64,000 nt of DNA, taken from Silurus meridionalis. Taxonomy: Eukaryota > Chordata > Actinopteri > Siluriformes > Siluridae. This document shows positions 44,841-56,507 of this stretch, piece after piece. Where the stretch lies: NCBI RefSeq assembly GCF_014805685.1, contig NC_060885.1, positions 29,324,632 to 29,388,631 on the forward strand. Reading direction: 5' to 3'. Numbering within the stretch: position 1 is the stretch's first letter; each line of letters begins with the position of its first letter. Below the pieces are notes generated by a model. The model searched no databases. It had not been told where the DNA came from and saw only the letters and a list, made by a program, of their open reading frames with translations. The position numbers and the translations under genes were made by a program.

Positions 44841-46109
44841 CTTAGAATAAAGCTAGACATCGTGAGGAGGTCATCCAACCCTGAAACTAGCTAGCGTGTC
44901 TCACCACGGGAAAGGGTTTGATCACTTTCAGACCAGTAAATACGAGCAGCACCACTGGCTTACAGCCTCTGAGGAGCGGTGCAGATTATGAATCTGCATC
45001 TCTGGTGAGTAGGTTGTATTTTATTTACATTTGAATGTTTTTATCATGTTATTAGACAAATATTGATTCTGAACTGCTCCAGATGATGTAGGTGCACAGT
45101 TGCGGTTGTAGTGTAGAGGTTTGGAGTCTTAACTGGTGTTCTTGCTTTAATAAAATGATATTTACCCTCAATATGTGAAATGCCTCTCTCTCTCTCTCTA
45201 ATGCCACATGTTGTTATATTGTGTTTTTGTATTGTATCGATTGTTTCTATAATTGCGATGTGATAGTGGTGGTATTAAGAGGTGGATTAAGTCAGGTAAG
45301 TCCCCAATGAAGGCCCAGGTACCAAATGATCCAATGAACAATTCCCACTCCGCACCACCAGAGGGAACCATCTCCCGAGTTCTGAACACTTCCGGGTCAA
45401 GGTTAACTTCCTGTGTTTACGGCTCATGAGCCTGAGTCTACCTCATAATATTTTGAGTGTGAGTGTGTGTTAATGTCCATGTAGTTACCATTAATGTCCA
45501 TAGTGCACAGTTAAGGAGGAGGAAGCAAGGTCATGAGTGGAACCAGGATGTTTAAGGCTCTTGACTCTTATGCCAGGGAGGAGTGAGAGGGATCGCAGCG
45601 TGTATTAAAAATGTCATGTACAAAGGGGAGGTAGACCCCCATCATCCTCATGGCTTTCCTCACTATCAGTCTTTCTTGCCAGACAAAAAACAAGTTTGAC
45701 ACTTATTTATGGCATTTATTTGTTTTGTCTTATCTCTGCAGAACCCATAGGTGTCACTATTATGCCATCATTCATTAATTAATTTCTTAATCATAAACCA
45801 CATTTATTAGATTAAATGCAAGTTAATGAAGTTGACATAATAAATGTATTCATTTTAAATAGCAGTTCCAAGTTTAATGATTATTAAATGAATTGCAATG
45901 TCGCTTTTCTTTTTTTTTTCTTTGGATATTTTTATGTTTTCCACAGACAGGCAGACACATGCACACAGAGGTGTGTGACATAAACGCATGTGAAGGGAGC
46001 TAATGATCTTCCCACTGTGAGGTATAATTAATCTCTCAGTGTGGGACGGCCAAGCAAGGACCTGAGCAAGGAGATGTCCTAACATCAGTGACTCAGTGAT
46101 TTCCTGAAC
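44841..46109. other. unassigned intronic sequence
   Basis: A short TC run (45184..45199) and mixed sequence. 45530..45670 may be an old LINE piece, but the similarity is too vague to call. Confidence 0.45.
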
Positions 46110-46110
46110 A

Positions 46111-46141
<31 letters not shown>
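46110..46141. repeat. (CT)n(CA)n microsatellite
   Basis: Compound CT then CA repeat. Confidence 0.92.
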
Positions 46142-46142
<1 letters not shown>

Positions 46143-47660
46143 GTCAATAAAAACTTGACCGGCTGCAGACAACAATGACATCATCACTGTCAGCAGAGTT
46201 TACTTCACAGTGCGGCGTGAGCCAAACAGGAAAACCTCACACAAACACACACTACTCGAAAAACACATACCTTCCTTTCATATGCTTTCATACGAGACCT
46301 CTATTGCACACTCTTTCTGTCTGTCTCCATCTCTCTTTGTCTTTTCTCTGTTTTATTTTTGTTATTTCCCACCTATTACTCACTCTCTATCACTTCGACA
46401 GCTGACTCTGTCTATCTGTCTGTTTTTCAGCCTCTCTCTCTTTTTCCCTGTCTGTATCTGTCTTTCGCTGACTCTGTCACAACAATGACACCTAACGTTA
46501 CGTTTGCGGCGATATTGGCGTGGTTGTAAAAAAAAAAAGGAAAGAAAAGTTTTCAGGAAAAGAAACACATTTTGAAATAAAAATTCAGTTATCTAACTTG
46601 GTATGCCATTGCGTGCAAGTTCAAACCAACTCAAACCTCCTTCTCTGAGGCTCATCTATTGAAAAATAAATAAATAAAACGAAATTCATCTTTCTAATCT
46701 TCCTGATCTTTAAGTATTAATAATGGAGTTGCCTGATCAAAATTCCCAAAATTGTCAAATATATTCTAGTCATGCTCTTGGTGGGAGGAGCATATTCTGT
46801 TTCTCCCCTGTCAATCACAGTCATAACCAATCACAAGTATTGATGAGGTCACGTAGGTGGAAAAGGGAAGAATGACCAAATCTGCCATACTGGAACCAAG
46901 GCTCAGACTTGATAACCCTCAAGTTGTGCCTTACTTAATCCTGAACGTTGGCTCAGTGGTCAAGATGTTGAATGATTGGAAGATTGAGTGGCCAAAACCA
47001 AGCACTATGCTGCAATGGCCAAGCCCTTTAAGCGAGGATTCAACCCTCACCTTCTCAGTTGTAAATGAGAGATTTAAAAACGGCCAAAATGGCGTAAAAT
47101 GTAAACTTCCGAAACATATGTTCACCTGAGGTTGGCTTCCCCTTAACTGATATGGCAGCACACTGGCTCAATGTGACTGAGGCGTGAAAAATGAAAATGG
47201 AACACTGTGTCTTCAGGTCGCATCTGTTTCCCTGTTTTTCACTGTCTTATCAGTGCATAGTTTACCATCATCATTATCATCTCTCCCTCTCCATCTCTGT
47301 CTCTCTCTCTCTCTCTCTCTAGGACTGTCTCTGGCCCATCTGTCTTTTCTCGCCATCACAGAACGCTTCTATCGTTTCACCACAACCCACACAGATCAAA
47401 TGTTTACCGGAATGCTGCGTAGTACATTGGAGAATCTCATCTCGATCCAATTTTTGCGTCATGCCGTGGAAGTCTGCAGCGTAATTACGGCCACAGTGGA
47501 AAAAACATAGGTTATCAAAAGACAGTGGGCCTCATGAGGCAATCCCACTTTCCAAAAAAAACTCAAATCAAGGGTTTGACACTAGATATTGATATTATCC
47601 TAAAAAACACAGATTCAAAGCTATCGATGAGTGGAGCTTTTTTTTTAAAGTTCAAAATGA
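46142..47660. other. unassigned intronic sequence, pyrimidine-rich in places
   Basis: 46300..46480 is CT-rich. 46948..47055 may be a heavily decayed SINE (ttggctcagtggtcaagatg). A CT repeat lies at 47297..47322. No exon recognised. Confidence 0.45.
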
Positions 47661-47792
47661 ACATTTATGGCATTTAGCCCACGCCCTTATTCAGAGCAAA
47701 TTATAATGATTTCATTAACACAACTGAGCAGTCGAGAGTCCAACATTGGTAACCTGATGGTGCTTAGATTTGAACTCAAATCAGAAATCCAA
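47661..47792 (-). mobile_element. SINE-A copy (decayed)
   Basis: Reverse orientation: acatttatggcatttagccc, acgcccttattcagagc, acaactgagcagtcgag and ggtgcttagatttgaactc. The gggcccttgagcaagg middle is lost. Confidence 0.7.
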
Positions 47793-49577
47793 CATATTTA
47801 CCCACCAAATCCCCAAAATACATCAGTTCAGCCCATATCACCCCTACGTGCTACTGCAAAATTTGGAATACAAACCGAACCCAAATAGGTCATGAAAGAG
47901 AACCGGAGGATACATTGGACTCTTCATGATCTATAGAACGCTCAGAGATGAGATGCTAAAGTTCGACCAAGGTACAAAGAAGAGAACACATGGCTAAAAG
48001 AAAGAATGTGATGGTTTATTGATGCCAATATGAGACAAAGTCTTTAAAGAAGCTGTGACTGTCTACAGATGGTTTGCTAATTGGACTACGGGTATATCAA
48101 AAGTTTTTATCTAACACCTGTTCTTTACTCTCACCAAATAGTGTATAAGTTTGATTTTGTAAACACAGAGATGACCAGGAAAGTGGTGATTTCATACAAT
48201 ATCTTAATCATCTACCAGGACATTGTAATCTATAGGCAGCTTTCGAGATACTATTCAACTCCAGATAAGCTCCTACTCCATACTCCAACTCCTAGCTATC
48301 TACAGATCTCTGATTCATCCCCTTGCTCTAGTTCTGCTCAAAGCTGTCTCCACATCACCTTCTGCTGTTCTGGATAATCCTTAAATATATGCATTTCATC
48401 AACTATAGTCTATGTCCAATCTCTGGCCTTGCTTTCCTAAATAATTTGCTACTGTAAATTTAAAGAAAAAAAAACCAGTAGGTGCATGAACGATAGCAGA
48501 CAGACTCCCAGACAACACCATACATTCCATTTATTTCATAATCTATCAGGATTTCTAATATTACCCAGCGTTCTCGATTCCATCGTGTCATAAACGCATC
48601 ATAAACACATGAGTCACTGAGACTGCAGGCAAAAAAAACGCAGTAGCTAAGGTGCCTTCAAATTGCAGCACATTTGGTCAACCAATCAATCAATGTGTCT
48701 AGACTGGACACAGTGACGTTTGCTGAAATTTGATTTGAAAAAGAGAAAAAAAAAAAAAAAAAAAAAGAGATGGATGCTGTTGATGAAGGCACCGAATAGG
48801 AGATTAGTCCTTGAGAGAATTTGTTGCAAAATTTACACCTCATCACTTTACACATGGTCAGCTTTCAGAAGAAGAGTAATGAGGATAAAGGAGATAAAGC
48901 TGAAAAGGAGCCACGTTGGCGTCGTTAATGCTCAATCACTCCGTTTAAATGCAACCATTTGGATTTTTTGGCATTCTTTTCCAAACCGGACATTTCAAAT
49001 TTGATTGGTCACCCTATAATCAACCTCACTCCTAAATCCTAGAAATGATGTCACATTGTTCATAGAAAACATAGAACTGAAAATGTAATTTAATATATGA
49101 TACTCATTGTGCATTTATTTGTTAACAAACTGATATCAACTCATTTTCCCATCATATAAGTAACAAAATAATCATATACATTTTTTAAATATAATCCTAG
49201 GCATGAGCACAATGTAAATATGAGCCAAGTAAGAAATTAAATTGATTTTTGTATATATGACAATGAAATATACTGGCTCAGGTTTTAAAGAATTCATGAC
49301 TAAATGATACTCAGCACATGCAAATTAATAAAAAATGTCCTTCTTAATACATCTCTGATCTCTGTTCTGGGTAAAATAATGGACATTGGAACCTTTCAGC
49401 CCTTAAGTCTGACTTTTTGTGACTTACAATCTACAAGCATGTTCTTTTTTTTACCCTATTGTTAAATATTCATATAATATCACTTGTACATCTCACACAT
49501 GCACGAATGTTGAGCCACAAAGGTCATCAGAGATTTAGAGCTCTTTAAAACTGTGGTTTGGGTGCCAGTGTTGTCCC
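47793..49577. other. unassigned intronic sequence
   Basis: Contains an A tract at 48747..48766. No mobile element or exon recognised. Confidence 0.45.
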
Positions 49578-49725
49578 ACATTTACAATAATAGCATTTGG
49601 TGGATGCACTAATCAAAAGTGACTTACAATTTATCCATTTATACACGGCTTAATGCCTTATTTAAGAGATCAGTTGTGGCATCTTGGTGAAGGTGTGATC
49701 CAAACATTTAACCATTACTTTTGAT
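49578..49725 (-). mobile_element. SINE-A copy (strongly decayed)
   Basis: acatttacaataatagcatt, tggtggatgcac, agtgacttacaatttatcca and a late gatccaaacatttaaccatt keep the SINE-A order in reverse. Many substitutions. Confidence 0.55.
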
Positions 49726-49739
49726 GGAACTTCAGCCTG

Positions 49740-50103
49740 AAAGTTACCCTTTCCTTGAACTAGGAGATCAAAACTTGTTCCAGCATGACGATGCCCCTGT
49801 GCACAAGGCCATCTTCATGAAGGTATGGTTTACATGGGTTGGAGTGGAACATCTCCTGCTATAGAGCTCTGACCTTAACCCTATTAAACACCATTGGTAT
49901 GAATAGAAAACGCTGACTGCACTTCAGGCCTCCTCTCTTTGTGGCTGAATAAGCATGAAGCATATTTAAAAATCTATTGGAACATCTTCACAGAAGAGTG
50001 GAGGATACTCCAGTATATGGGGACTGAATAATAAATTGGATGTTCAAAAAAGTCAGTCTTCTAGATAAGTGTCCAGATATATTTGTCCATATAGTGTATA
50101 AAG
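49740..50103 (-). mobile_element. Tc1N copy, reverse, with terminal tatagtgta
   Basis: Complement of the family blocks: cttgaactaggagatcaaaa, cttgttccagcatgacgatg, ttcacagaagagtggaggat and the outer end ttgtccatatagtgtata. Reads through the entire element length (~360 bp). Confidence 0.75.
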
Positions 50104-51044
50104 AGTTTAAAATATACATCAATTATATATTTTTTGAAAAGCATTTCAATAAAAAAGCAATTTAGCATAAATAATTAGGTACGTGATGCAGATTTTTACA
50201 ATAGTCAGCTAGGCTAGGTAGGGAAAGTTTGCAAAGCAATAACACTTCTCCTTTTCATGTTCTTTTCTCTCTTGCTTTTGGTATCTAGTCTATTTTCTGG
50301 CAATGATCTATATTTTTCTAGTACACCCTACTGTTGGGATCTGGCAAGAATGCACTCCATGCAAACACCATGATGTATGTTGTATAATTTCCTGCTTTTT
50401 TTCAATTTAGTATCGTGAAATATCTCAGATGACGACATGTCAAAATGCGCTATTTATTTTCACTGTGAGAAGAGAAGCTGTAGGTGGTGCTTCATCTGCA
50501 AAAGAGCACGAGTCATAAATCGCTGCAGAGGAAGCGGCGTAAAAGCTCAAACAAGCTTGCAAAATGATGTTATTTAGCCGTCAGCTAGCTGTGAATTTGC
50601 AGCTGTAAATATGTATTCCCATCCGATAAAAAAATTATTAACGGAGTCGAGAACTGAGAGTCCGTCCATAAAACAGCGTAAATGCCTCGGTATTTCCCCC
50701 AGTAAGGCAAGAGGGAGTCTTGCATCTATTTTGAGTTGTACATGAACCCAAGCGTGAAGCCGTTTCTTCCATCTCGCTGCACGTTGAACTTCTAGAGTTT
50801 GACATTCTCGGGGCATGACAACCTTGTCAAAACATATTGCAGTTTTCCCGATGATTAAATTTAAAATAAAAAATGCACAAGCAGGTGGTGGGAACTCAAC
50901 TCAACTGAAGTGTTGAACATGTTGAGAAGTTTAGGGTACATCAGGGTTGAAAATGTACCACAAATGCTGAGACTGTGAAGAAAAAGACATTGTGGCACAT
51001 GCATCAGATGACTTTGATTCAAATCTGACTTAATGAAGAATATA

Positions 51045-51047
<3 letters not shown>
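50104..51047. other. unassigned intronic sequence with a candidate conserved block
   Basis: 50440..50830 has balanced composition, no simple repeats and several homeobox-like and E-box-like words. It is not recognised as a repeat. Regulatory function is only a guess. Confidence 0.4.
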
Positions 51048-51116
<69 letters not shown>

Positions 51117-51127
51117 ATATATATATG
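51048..51127. repeat. (TA)n microsatellite
   Basis: About 33 pure TA units plus an imperfect end. Confidence 0.98.
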
Positions 51128-51235
51128 GAATTCTGATTGTTTAAAAGGTGTTTTGTTTTCTGTAGCAGCAGCCTATTAAGTGGGAGTAGTATGAGGTGAG
51201 TACCACTCACATTACATCACTTCATTACCATAAAC

Positions 51236-51639
51236 TGTTTACATGCCGTTTTCGCACATATTTTCTGGATTGCTGCTATTACTCTTTTGCACAACATTCT
51301 GTTTACATTTTTTGCTACTGTTCACTTTACTTTTCTACACACCACAGTGTGTAATATACAACAGGTTTACTGGCGGCGCTATTTTGTATTTTGTGTATTT
51401 GTCGTACATTGTCCTGTGTTGTCTTGCACTGTCTTGTGTCGTCTTTGCTCTTTTTGCACCAGGTTGCACACAATGCACATTATGTGGCGAGGACACTTAC
51501 TAGTCCTTAGCCCTGTGTTTTCTGTTTTCTGTGTTTGTTGCTGTATGTAGCACCAGGGTTCTGGAGGAACGTTGTTTCATTTCACTGTGTACTGCTATAT
51601 ATGGTTGAAATGACAATAAAAGCTTCTTGAATTGACTTT
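51236..51639 (+). repeat. LINE-like 3' tail
   Basis: Ends caccagggttctggaggaac, gttgtttcatttcactgtgt, gaaatgacaataaaagcttc and a terminal TTGAATTGA. This ending is common at the 3' ends of fish retroposons. The upstream ~300 bp is non-coding and T-rich. The two overlapping ~86-codon frames are not conserved proteins. Confidence 0.6.
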
Positions 51640-51669
51640 TCAGAGCTCTACAGCAGGCCACTCAAGATC

Positions 51670-51671
<2 letters not shown>

Positions 51672-51760
<89 letters not shown>
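51672..51760. repeat. (TG)n(TA)n compound microsatellite
   Basis: About 16 TG units, then ~24 TA units, running directly into the left end of the Tc1 remnant. Confidence 0.98.
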
Positions 51761-51761
<1 letters not shown>

Positions 51762-51764
<3 letters not shown>

Positions 51765-52239
51765 TACAGACCAAAAGTTTGGACACACCTTCTCATTCAA
51801 AGAGTTTTCTTTATTTTCATGACTATGAAAATTGTAGAGTCACACTGAAGGCATCAAGGGCTATTTGACCAAGAAGGAGAGTGATGGGGTGCTGCGCCAG
51901 ATGACCTGGCCTCCACAGTCGAGATGGTTTAGGGGTGAGCTGGACCGCAGAGTGAAGGCAAAAGGGCCAACAAGTACCAAGCATCTCTCGGGAACTCCTT
52001 CAAGACTGTTGGAAGACCATTTCAGGTGACTACCTCTTGAAGCTCATCAAGAGAATGCCAAGAGTGTGCAAAGCAGTAATCAAAGCAAAAGGTGGCTACT
52101 TTGAAGAACCTAGAATATGACATTTTTCAGTTGTTTCACACTTTTTTGTTATGTATATAATTCCATATATAATTCCACGTGTTGATTCATAGTTTTGATG
52201 CCTTTGAATGAGAAGGTGTGTCCAAACTTTTGGTCTGTA

Positions 52240-52242
<3 letters not shown>
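51762..52242 (+). mobile_element. Tc1-like transposon remnant with transposase fragment
   Basis: The inverted terminal repeat cagtacagaccaaaagtttg is mirrored by acttttggtctgtactg at the right end. TA flanks both sides because the element sits in a TA array. Internally, translated pieces ELDRRVKAKGPTSTKHL, then after a +1 frameshift near 51984 GDYLLKLIKRMPRVCKAV and KAKGGYFEE, belong to the C-terminal end of Tc1 transposase. The DNA-binding domain and most of the catalytic DDE domain are absent. The right terminal repeat is ~50 bp shorter than the left. The element cannot move on its own. Confidence 0.92.

Positions 52243-52298
<56 letters not shown>
52243..52298. repeat. (TA)n microsatellite
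   Basis: About 27 TA units starting at the right target TA of the Tc1 remnant. Confidence 0.98.
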
Positions 52299-52306
<8 letters not shown>

Positions 52307-54024
52307 AAAATAAATCTAGTGACGTATATCTTCGACCCTTTTTTGATGTCAGAGGAAACTACAACCAACAAATAAGCAGAAACCTATGGTTTCTTGTAAT
52401 GCTACTTATTTATTATGATGAACTAAAGTCGGGACTATATATATACCCACACAGATATACACATACAACCTGCTTTTACATCAGCTAACATTAAACTGCA
52501 ACAGTATTTTGAAATGTTACGTATATTTTTGACGAAGACCAAATTTCGACTTCGACAACATTTTTAACCCGATTCTACTTCTGAGCTGTCTGTCTTTGCA
52601 GTCGAGCAGCCGCTTCAGCGCGCTCTTTTTGCTGTTTCAGCGCATAAATGTGCTTCTCGGAGCATCACTTTTCACTTACAACTTAGGAAAAAAATACTTT
52701 GCCCTAGTTAGGATTACTGTTCAGAATGGACTTTGAAGGAACTTGATGAAGAAAAACCTTGCAAGGAACTCAAAGGGGAACCCTCCATATACCAGCAGCT
52801 TTTCGAAAACATACTGTAAGAGAAAGACTACAGATTCTGTCCACGGTGATGTAAAAAAATGATGACTTTGACAATGATGACAAAGATCAATGGGTCTTTA
52901 TTTATAAGAATAAAAAAGATGAAGTGTTGTATGTCAAGCGGATGAAAAACTTGGGGTCCGATGGGGTTTTATGATTATATATCCTGCCTGTATCGTACAT
53001 ACAAAGCAAAAAGCTGCAATCACTAGTGAAAGTGGTGGAATAAAAGAGCAGACTTCATGCTGTGACCTTTACAATCAAGCCTGATTTTTCTTCCCACACC
53101 ATTGTCGCGTAAACCATGATCCTGTCGTTTCCTGCCAGAATTAGCTTAAAGTTTAGCAAAAGCTTCTGAAGTCACAGATTGAGGTCTGACTAAGTCAGGG
53201 ACAGACGATTAGGGCATGATAGGGGTCATGCAGTCTGGGTTTCTCATGGTGTAGGGCAAAGATGTCAACAAGGAGAGTTTCTTTGGTGAAAAGCAATGTT
53301 GAAATCTCTAGCTAAAGCCATACATCTTACAACATATACAATAGTTCACATCACCTTCTTAGATGTTTTCTTTGCTTGATGCAGGCCAATAAACAAATTA
53401 ACATCTTTTCCATGACCACAGGATGTGTCTTCCGACATGAAGCTACTCACTGCATCAGTTAGGGTTTAATAACTTGTTGCCAGCTGAAACATAATCACCC
53501 ATGCAGTAATTATCCAATGGGAAGCTCGTACCTATTTGCTTAGTTAAATCCAGGTGGTGACTTTCGAAAATCCGCAAATTTTGGATGCACCCCCGCAGCC
53601 CCTTTGGTACCTTAGTGAATTCATGTAGACATTGTCCCTTTAATACAATAATGTGTTTTGTTTTTTAAATTATGAAATTTGTTAGTGAAAACATAGTTTC
53701 AAATGCTATTCCTAACGTTCCTGAACATTCGGATTCCCACAAATCTTTAAGATAATCCGCAACTTGCTGTTAGTTAGGTTCTAATACATATAATATATTA
53801 TATTATTATCTTTTCCAGATATTTGCATGGAATTGAACTACATATTACTTGCTATTACTAACTGTTTTTCATCCTTTCACTATAAATGCATTATTTTTTT
53901 CGGTCTATTGCATATACCAGGCTGTAATTGTCATTTAAATATTTGTGCAGATGGAGGCACTTCTTTCAAAGTAAAAGCCTCTGCATGCAAGCAGTCATCT
54001 ATATCCAATATGAAGGAAAGGTGT

Positions 54025-54025
<1 letters not shown>
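52299..54025. other. mostly unassigned intronic sequence
   Basis: 52735..52790 (gaagaaaaaccttgcaagga, actcaaaggggaaccctcc) is a short reverse REP-G fragment. The remainder shows no repeat family or exon. Confidence 0.5.

Positions 54026-54072
<47 letters not shown>
54026..54072. repeat. (TG)n microsatellite
   Basis: About 22 pure TG units. Confidence 0.98.
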
Positions 54073-54075
<3 letters not shown>

Positions 54076-54954
54076 CTTTTTTTCTTACAAAAAGCCTCAC
54101 ATCATTCAGGTCAGAGTCTGAAGATCACACAGAAGTGTGGAAATGACATTCACTACATGTGTAAAGATCGATTTGGAGTGTAAAAGGGAAACGGATATTT
54201 CAAAGTCGAGCCGAAATATTTCAGGTGGAAAAAAAGTAAAAGTTGATCAAAGGTATTTGGGGGCAGACAGACAAACGATTGTACATATTTGCATATTTGA
54301 AGCAATATGTCCCAGTGACGGATCAAACCATTGACCATAATTAGATTCAGTATTTGGACTTTCTGTAGTAATCCAGGAGTAGAGTGGTATAATTTTTGCA
54401 GTGCTAACCCATCAATATCAGGCTTACAAACTTAAAACAGACATAAAATAAAAATACAAATCACATCATCCATACACTGCTACATGAAGGAAATATTTAA
54501 TGCCCCAAAGACATCCTAGGGGATCTTTGGCGGTACTGCAGGGGGTCTGCTAATGATGTTAAATCATTTTTATATAGTTTTTAGTATAGTTTTTTTAAAA
54601 AAAAAAAACACAGTGAAAACATCAAAGATAAAATATTTAATAAAAATATGTATATTATAATTATTACATTAAAGTTCTAGAAAAATGTAAGCTAATGTTT
54701 CTGTAAATGTATAGTAGTTCACCTAGTGGACTGGGTGGAAATGTATGAAACCGCAAATCGATTAAAATAAAAGAGAATTAATAAAATAAATTGTGATTTT
54801 ATTTGCAAAATATGTTTGTTACGATGCATAAATCTGATAAAAATGTGAATTTGAAAACTAGATTATTTGATTATAACTAGCGTAATTTGATTGGTTTCTT
54901 GCTTCCTTCCCCAATGTCGCCTAAGAGGACCTTGACCTGAAAAACGTTAAAGAC
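54073..54954. other. unassigned; possible DNA transposon end
   Basis: The stretch ends gaaaaacgttaaagacccct, a terminus seen on some fish DNA transposons. I cannot find the matching left end with confidence. Confidence 0.4.
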
Positions 54955-55062
54955 CCCTGTCCTTTACAATTGTGTGACTTCTGACTTTGTGGGAATGATG
55001 TGAAGATGAACAACAAATAGCTGGAAAACTCAGGGGTCCCACTACATTTGTCTAAATATTTT
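54955..55062 (+). mobile_element. Tc1N 3' fragment
   Basis: ctttacaattgtgtgacttc, tgactttgtgggaatgatgt, agctggaaaactcaggggtc and ctacatttgtctaaatattt: the right third of the family. Confidence 0.65.
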
Positions 55063-55065
55063 AAG

Positions 55066-55222
55066 GGAGGTGGTAACCCTGTGGTTAAGACATTGGACTT
55101 TGCATCGGAAGGTCACGGGTGCAATTCCCAGCAACACCAAGCTGCCACCACTGGGCCCTTGAGTAAGGCCCTTAACTCTTAACTGTTCAGCTCATACTGG
55201 ATAAGGGCATCTATCAAATATA
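55066..55222 (+). mobile_element. SINE-A copy
   Basis: Head ggtggtaaccctgtggttaa and gtcacgggtgcaattcccag, then caccaagctgccaccactgg, gcccttgagtaaggccctta, and tail ctggataagggcatctatca. All SINE-A blocks are in order. Confidence 0.85.
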
Positions 55223-55977
55223 TATATTTTTTTGCTTTTATGAGCACAAGGTGTCTTTTTTTTCATGTCCTGATCATGCCATGTAAAATATTAGCCATTC
55301 CGAAGTAAATGTTATGTCTGAAATCTTGTAAACATGCCTATTTATCCTTTATACACTAGAATACAAATTCTAGAAAAGTCACGATAGCCCTATTTATCGG
55401 TTGCTTTAAAACTTCATCCACTTTAAGATTGATTTGTTTAACATGCAGTGTTAGCATACATACAGCATTCTTTTCTTCTCGCCCTGTAAACGTGCCGTGA
55501 TATGGGATCCATACACTCGTAAAGGCTTCAATACACCCAATTATTCCTTTCAAAATATACACACAGACTCAAAAGCGTATGACTACATGGTGCTTGGCAG
55601 ATATTTCTACACAATACGTTGATGTGAATGTGAAAGTTGTCCGTCTTGGTCAGAGCGACAAAACGACAATCGGCTTCAGTCGTGAGAAAGAGGGGAAAAG
55701 AGCCAATGTCATTTTGCATAGAAATGAGACATAAATATTTCATGAAGTGCATGACTGCCATGTCGAGGCGTACTTATAGTAAGTGCATGAAACCGAGACA
55801 AGTGTTGATTCTAGGCATGATGCGACTTCGGGAATTTTGCTGCGTGTTTGCGAACTGAGAGATGTTGACATTTTAAGGGAAAAAAGAAAAACCTTTTGAA
55901 ATGTTATTTGTTTAGACTTCATGTCACCAGTAACAGAAATGTATATGCTATGTAAGTTCATACTGCATAGGGAGAAT
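55223..55977. other. unassigned intronic sequence
   Basis: Short open frames on both strands have no domain. No repeat recognised. Confidence 0.5.
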
Positions 55978-56075
55978 GCTGGTTCTTTGGTGGACCTTGT
56001 CTTGTAGATTTTAGATTTTAGGAAAATGCTGGATGCTTTGGTGGACCTTGTTTTGTAGATTTTAGATTATAGATG
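55978..56075. repeat. two-copy tandem repeat, ~51-bp unit
   Basis: ctttggtggaccttgtcttg, tagattttagatttta is repeated as ctttggtggaccttgttttg, tagattttagattata. It abuts the 3' end of the SINE-B copy. Confidence 0.85.
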
Positions 56076-56492
56076 CAATTACTTGTCACATATACATTAT
56101 AGCACATTGACAATCTTTCTTTGCATATAGCAGTGATAGGGAAGTGGTAACTCAGTGGATAAGATTTTGGACTTCTGATCGGAAGGTCATGGGTTTAAAT
56201 CTCAGTAACTCTATGATGCCCCTGCTGGGCCATTAAGCAAGGCCCTTAACCCTCAACTGCTTTTCTGTATAACTAAAATAACTGTAATCGCTCTGAATAA
56301 GGGCATCTGCAAATGCCAGAAATATTAATGCTAGCAGTCAGAGCACAGGGTCAGTCATGATACAGCACCCCTGAATCACAGAGGGTAAAGAGCCTCACTC
56401 AAGTGGCAGCGTGGCAATACTAGGGCTTGAATCACCAACCTTCCTATCAGTAACCCAGAGCCTTAACCACTGAACTGCCACTACCATTTTCC
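56050..56492 (-). mobile_element. SINE-B copy, reverse, split by SINE-A
   Basis: The tRNA-like head complement (cagtaacccagagccttaac, cactgaactgccacta) is at the right, and the body complement is ggtcagtcatgatacagcac. After the insertion its tail continues at 56075..56127 (acttgtcacatatacattat, agcacattgacaatctttct). Compare the uninterrupted copy at 36695..36910. Confidence 0.8.
56135..56331 (+). mobile_element. SINE-A inserted in SINE-B, with target duplication
   Basis: Full SINE-A: gtggtaactcagtggataag, aaggtcatgggtttaaatct, ctgggccattaagcaaggcc, gctctgaataagggcatctg. Direct repeats tagcagt lie at 56128..56134 and 56332..56338, as expected of target-primed insertion. Confidence 0.85.
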
Positions 56493-56507
56493 CAAACTAT
56501 GAGACAC

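Noticed and set aside
45530..45670. Possible additional LINE fragment
   Set aside because: Resemblance to LINE coding sequence is too vague, and no conserved block could be read in any frame.
46948..47055. Possible SINE head (ttggctcagtggtcaagatg)
   Set aside because: Only the A-box-like part is convincing. The body and tail are not recognisable, so it is mentioned but not called.
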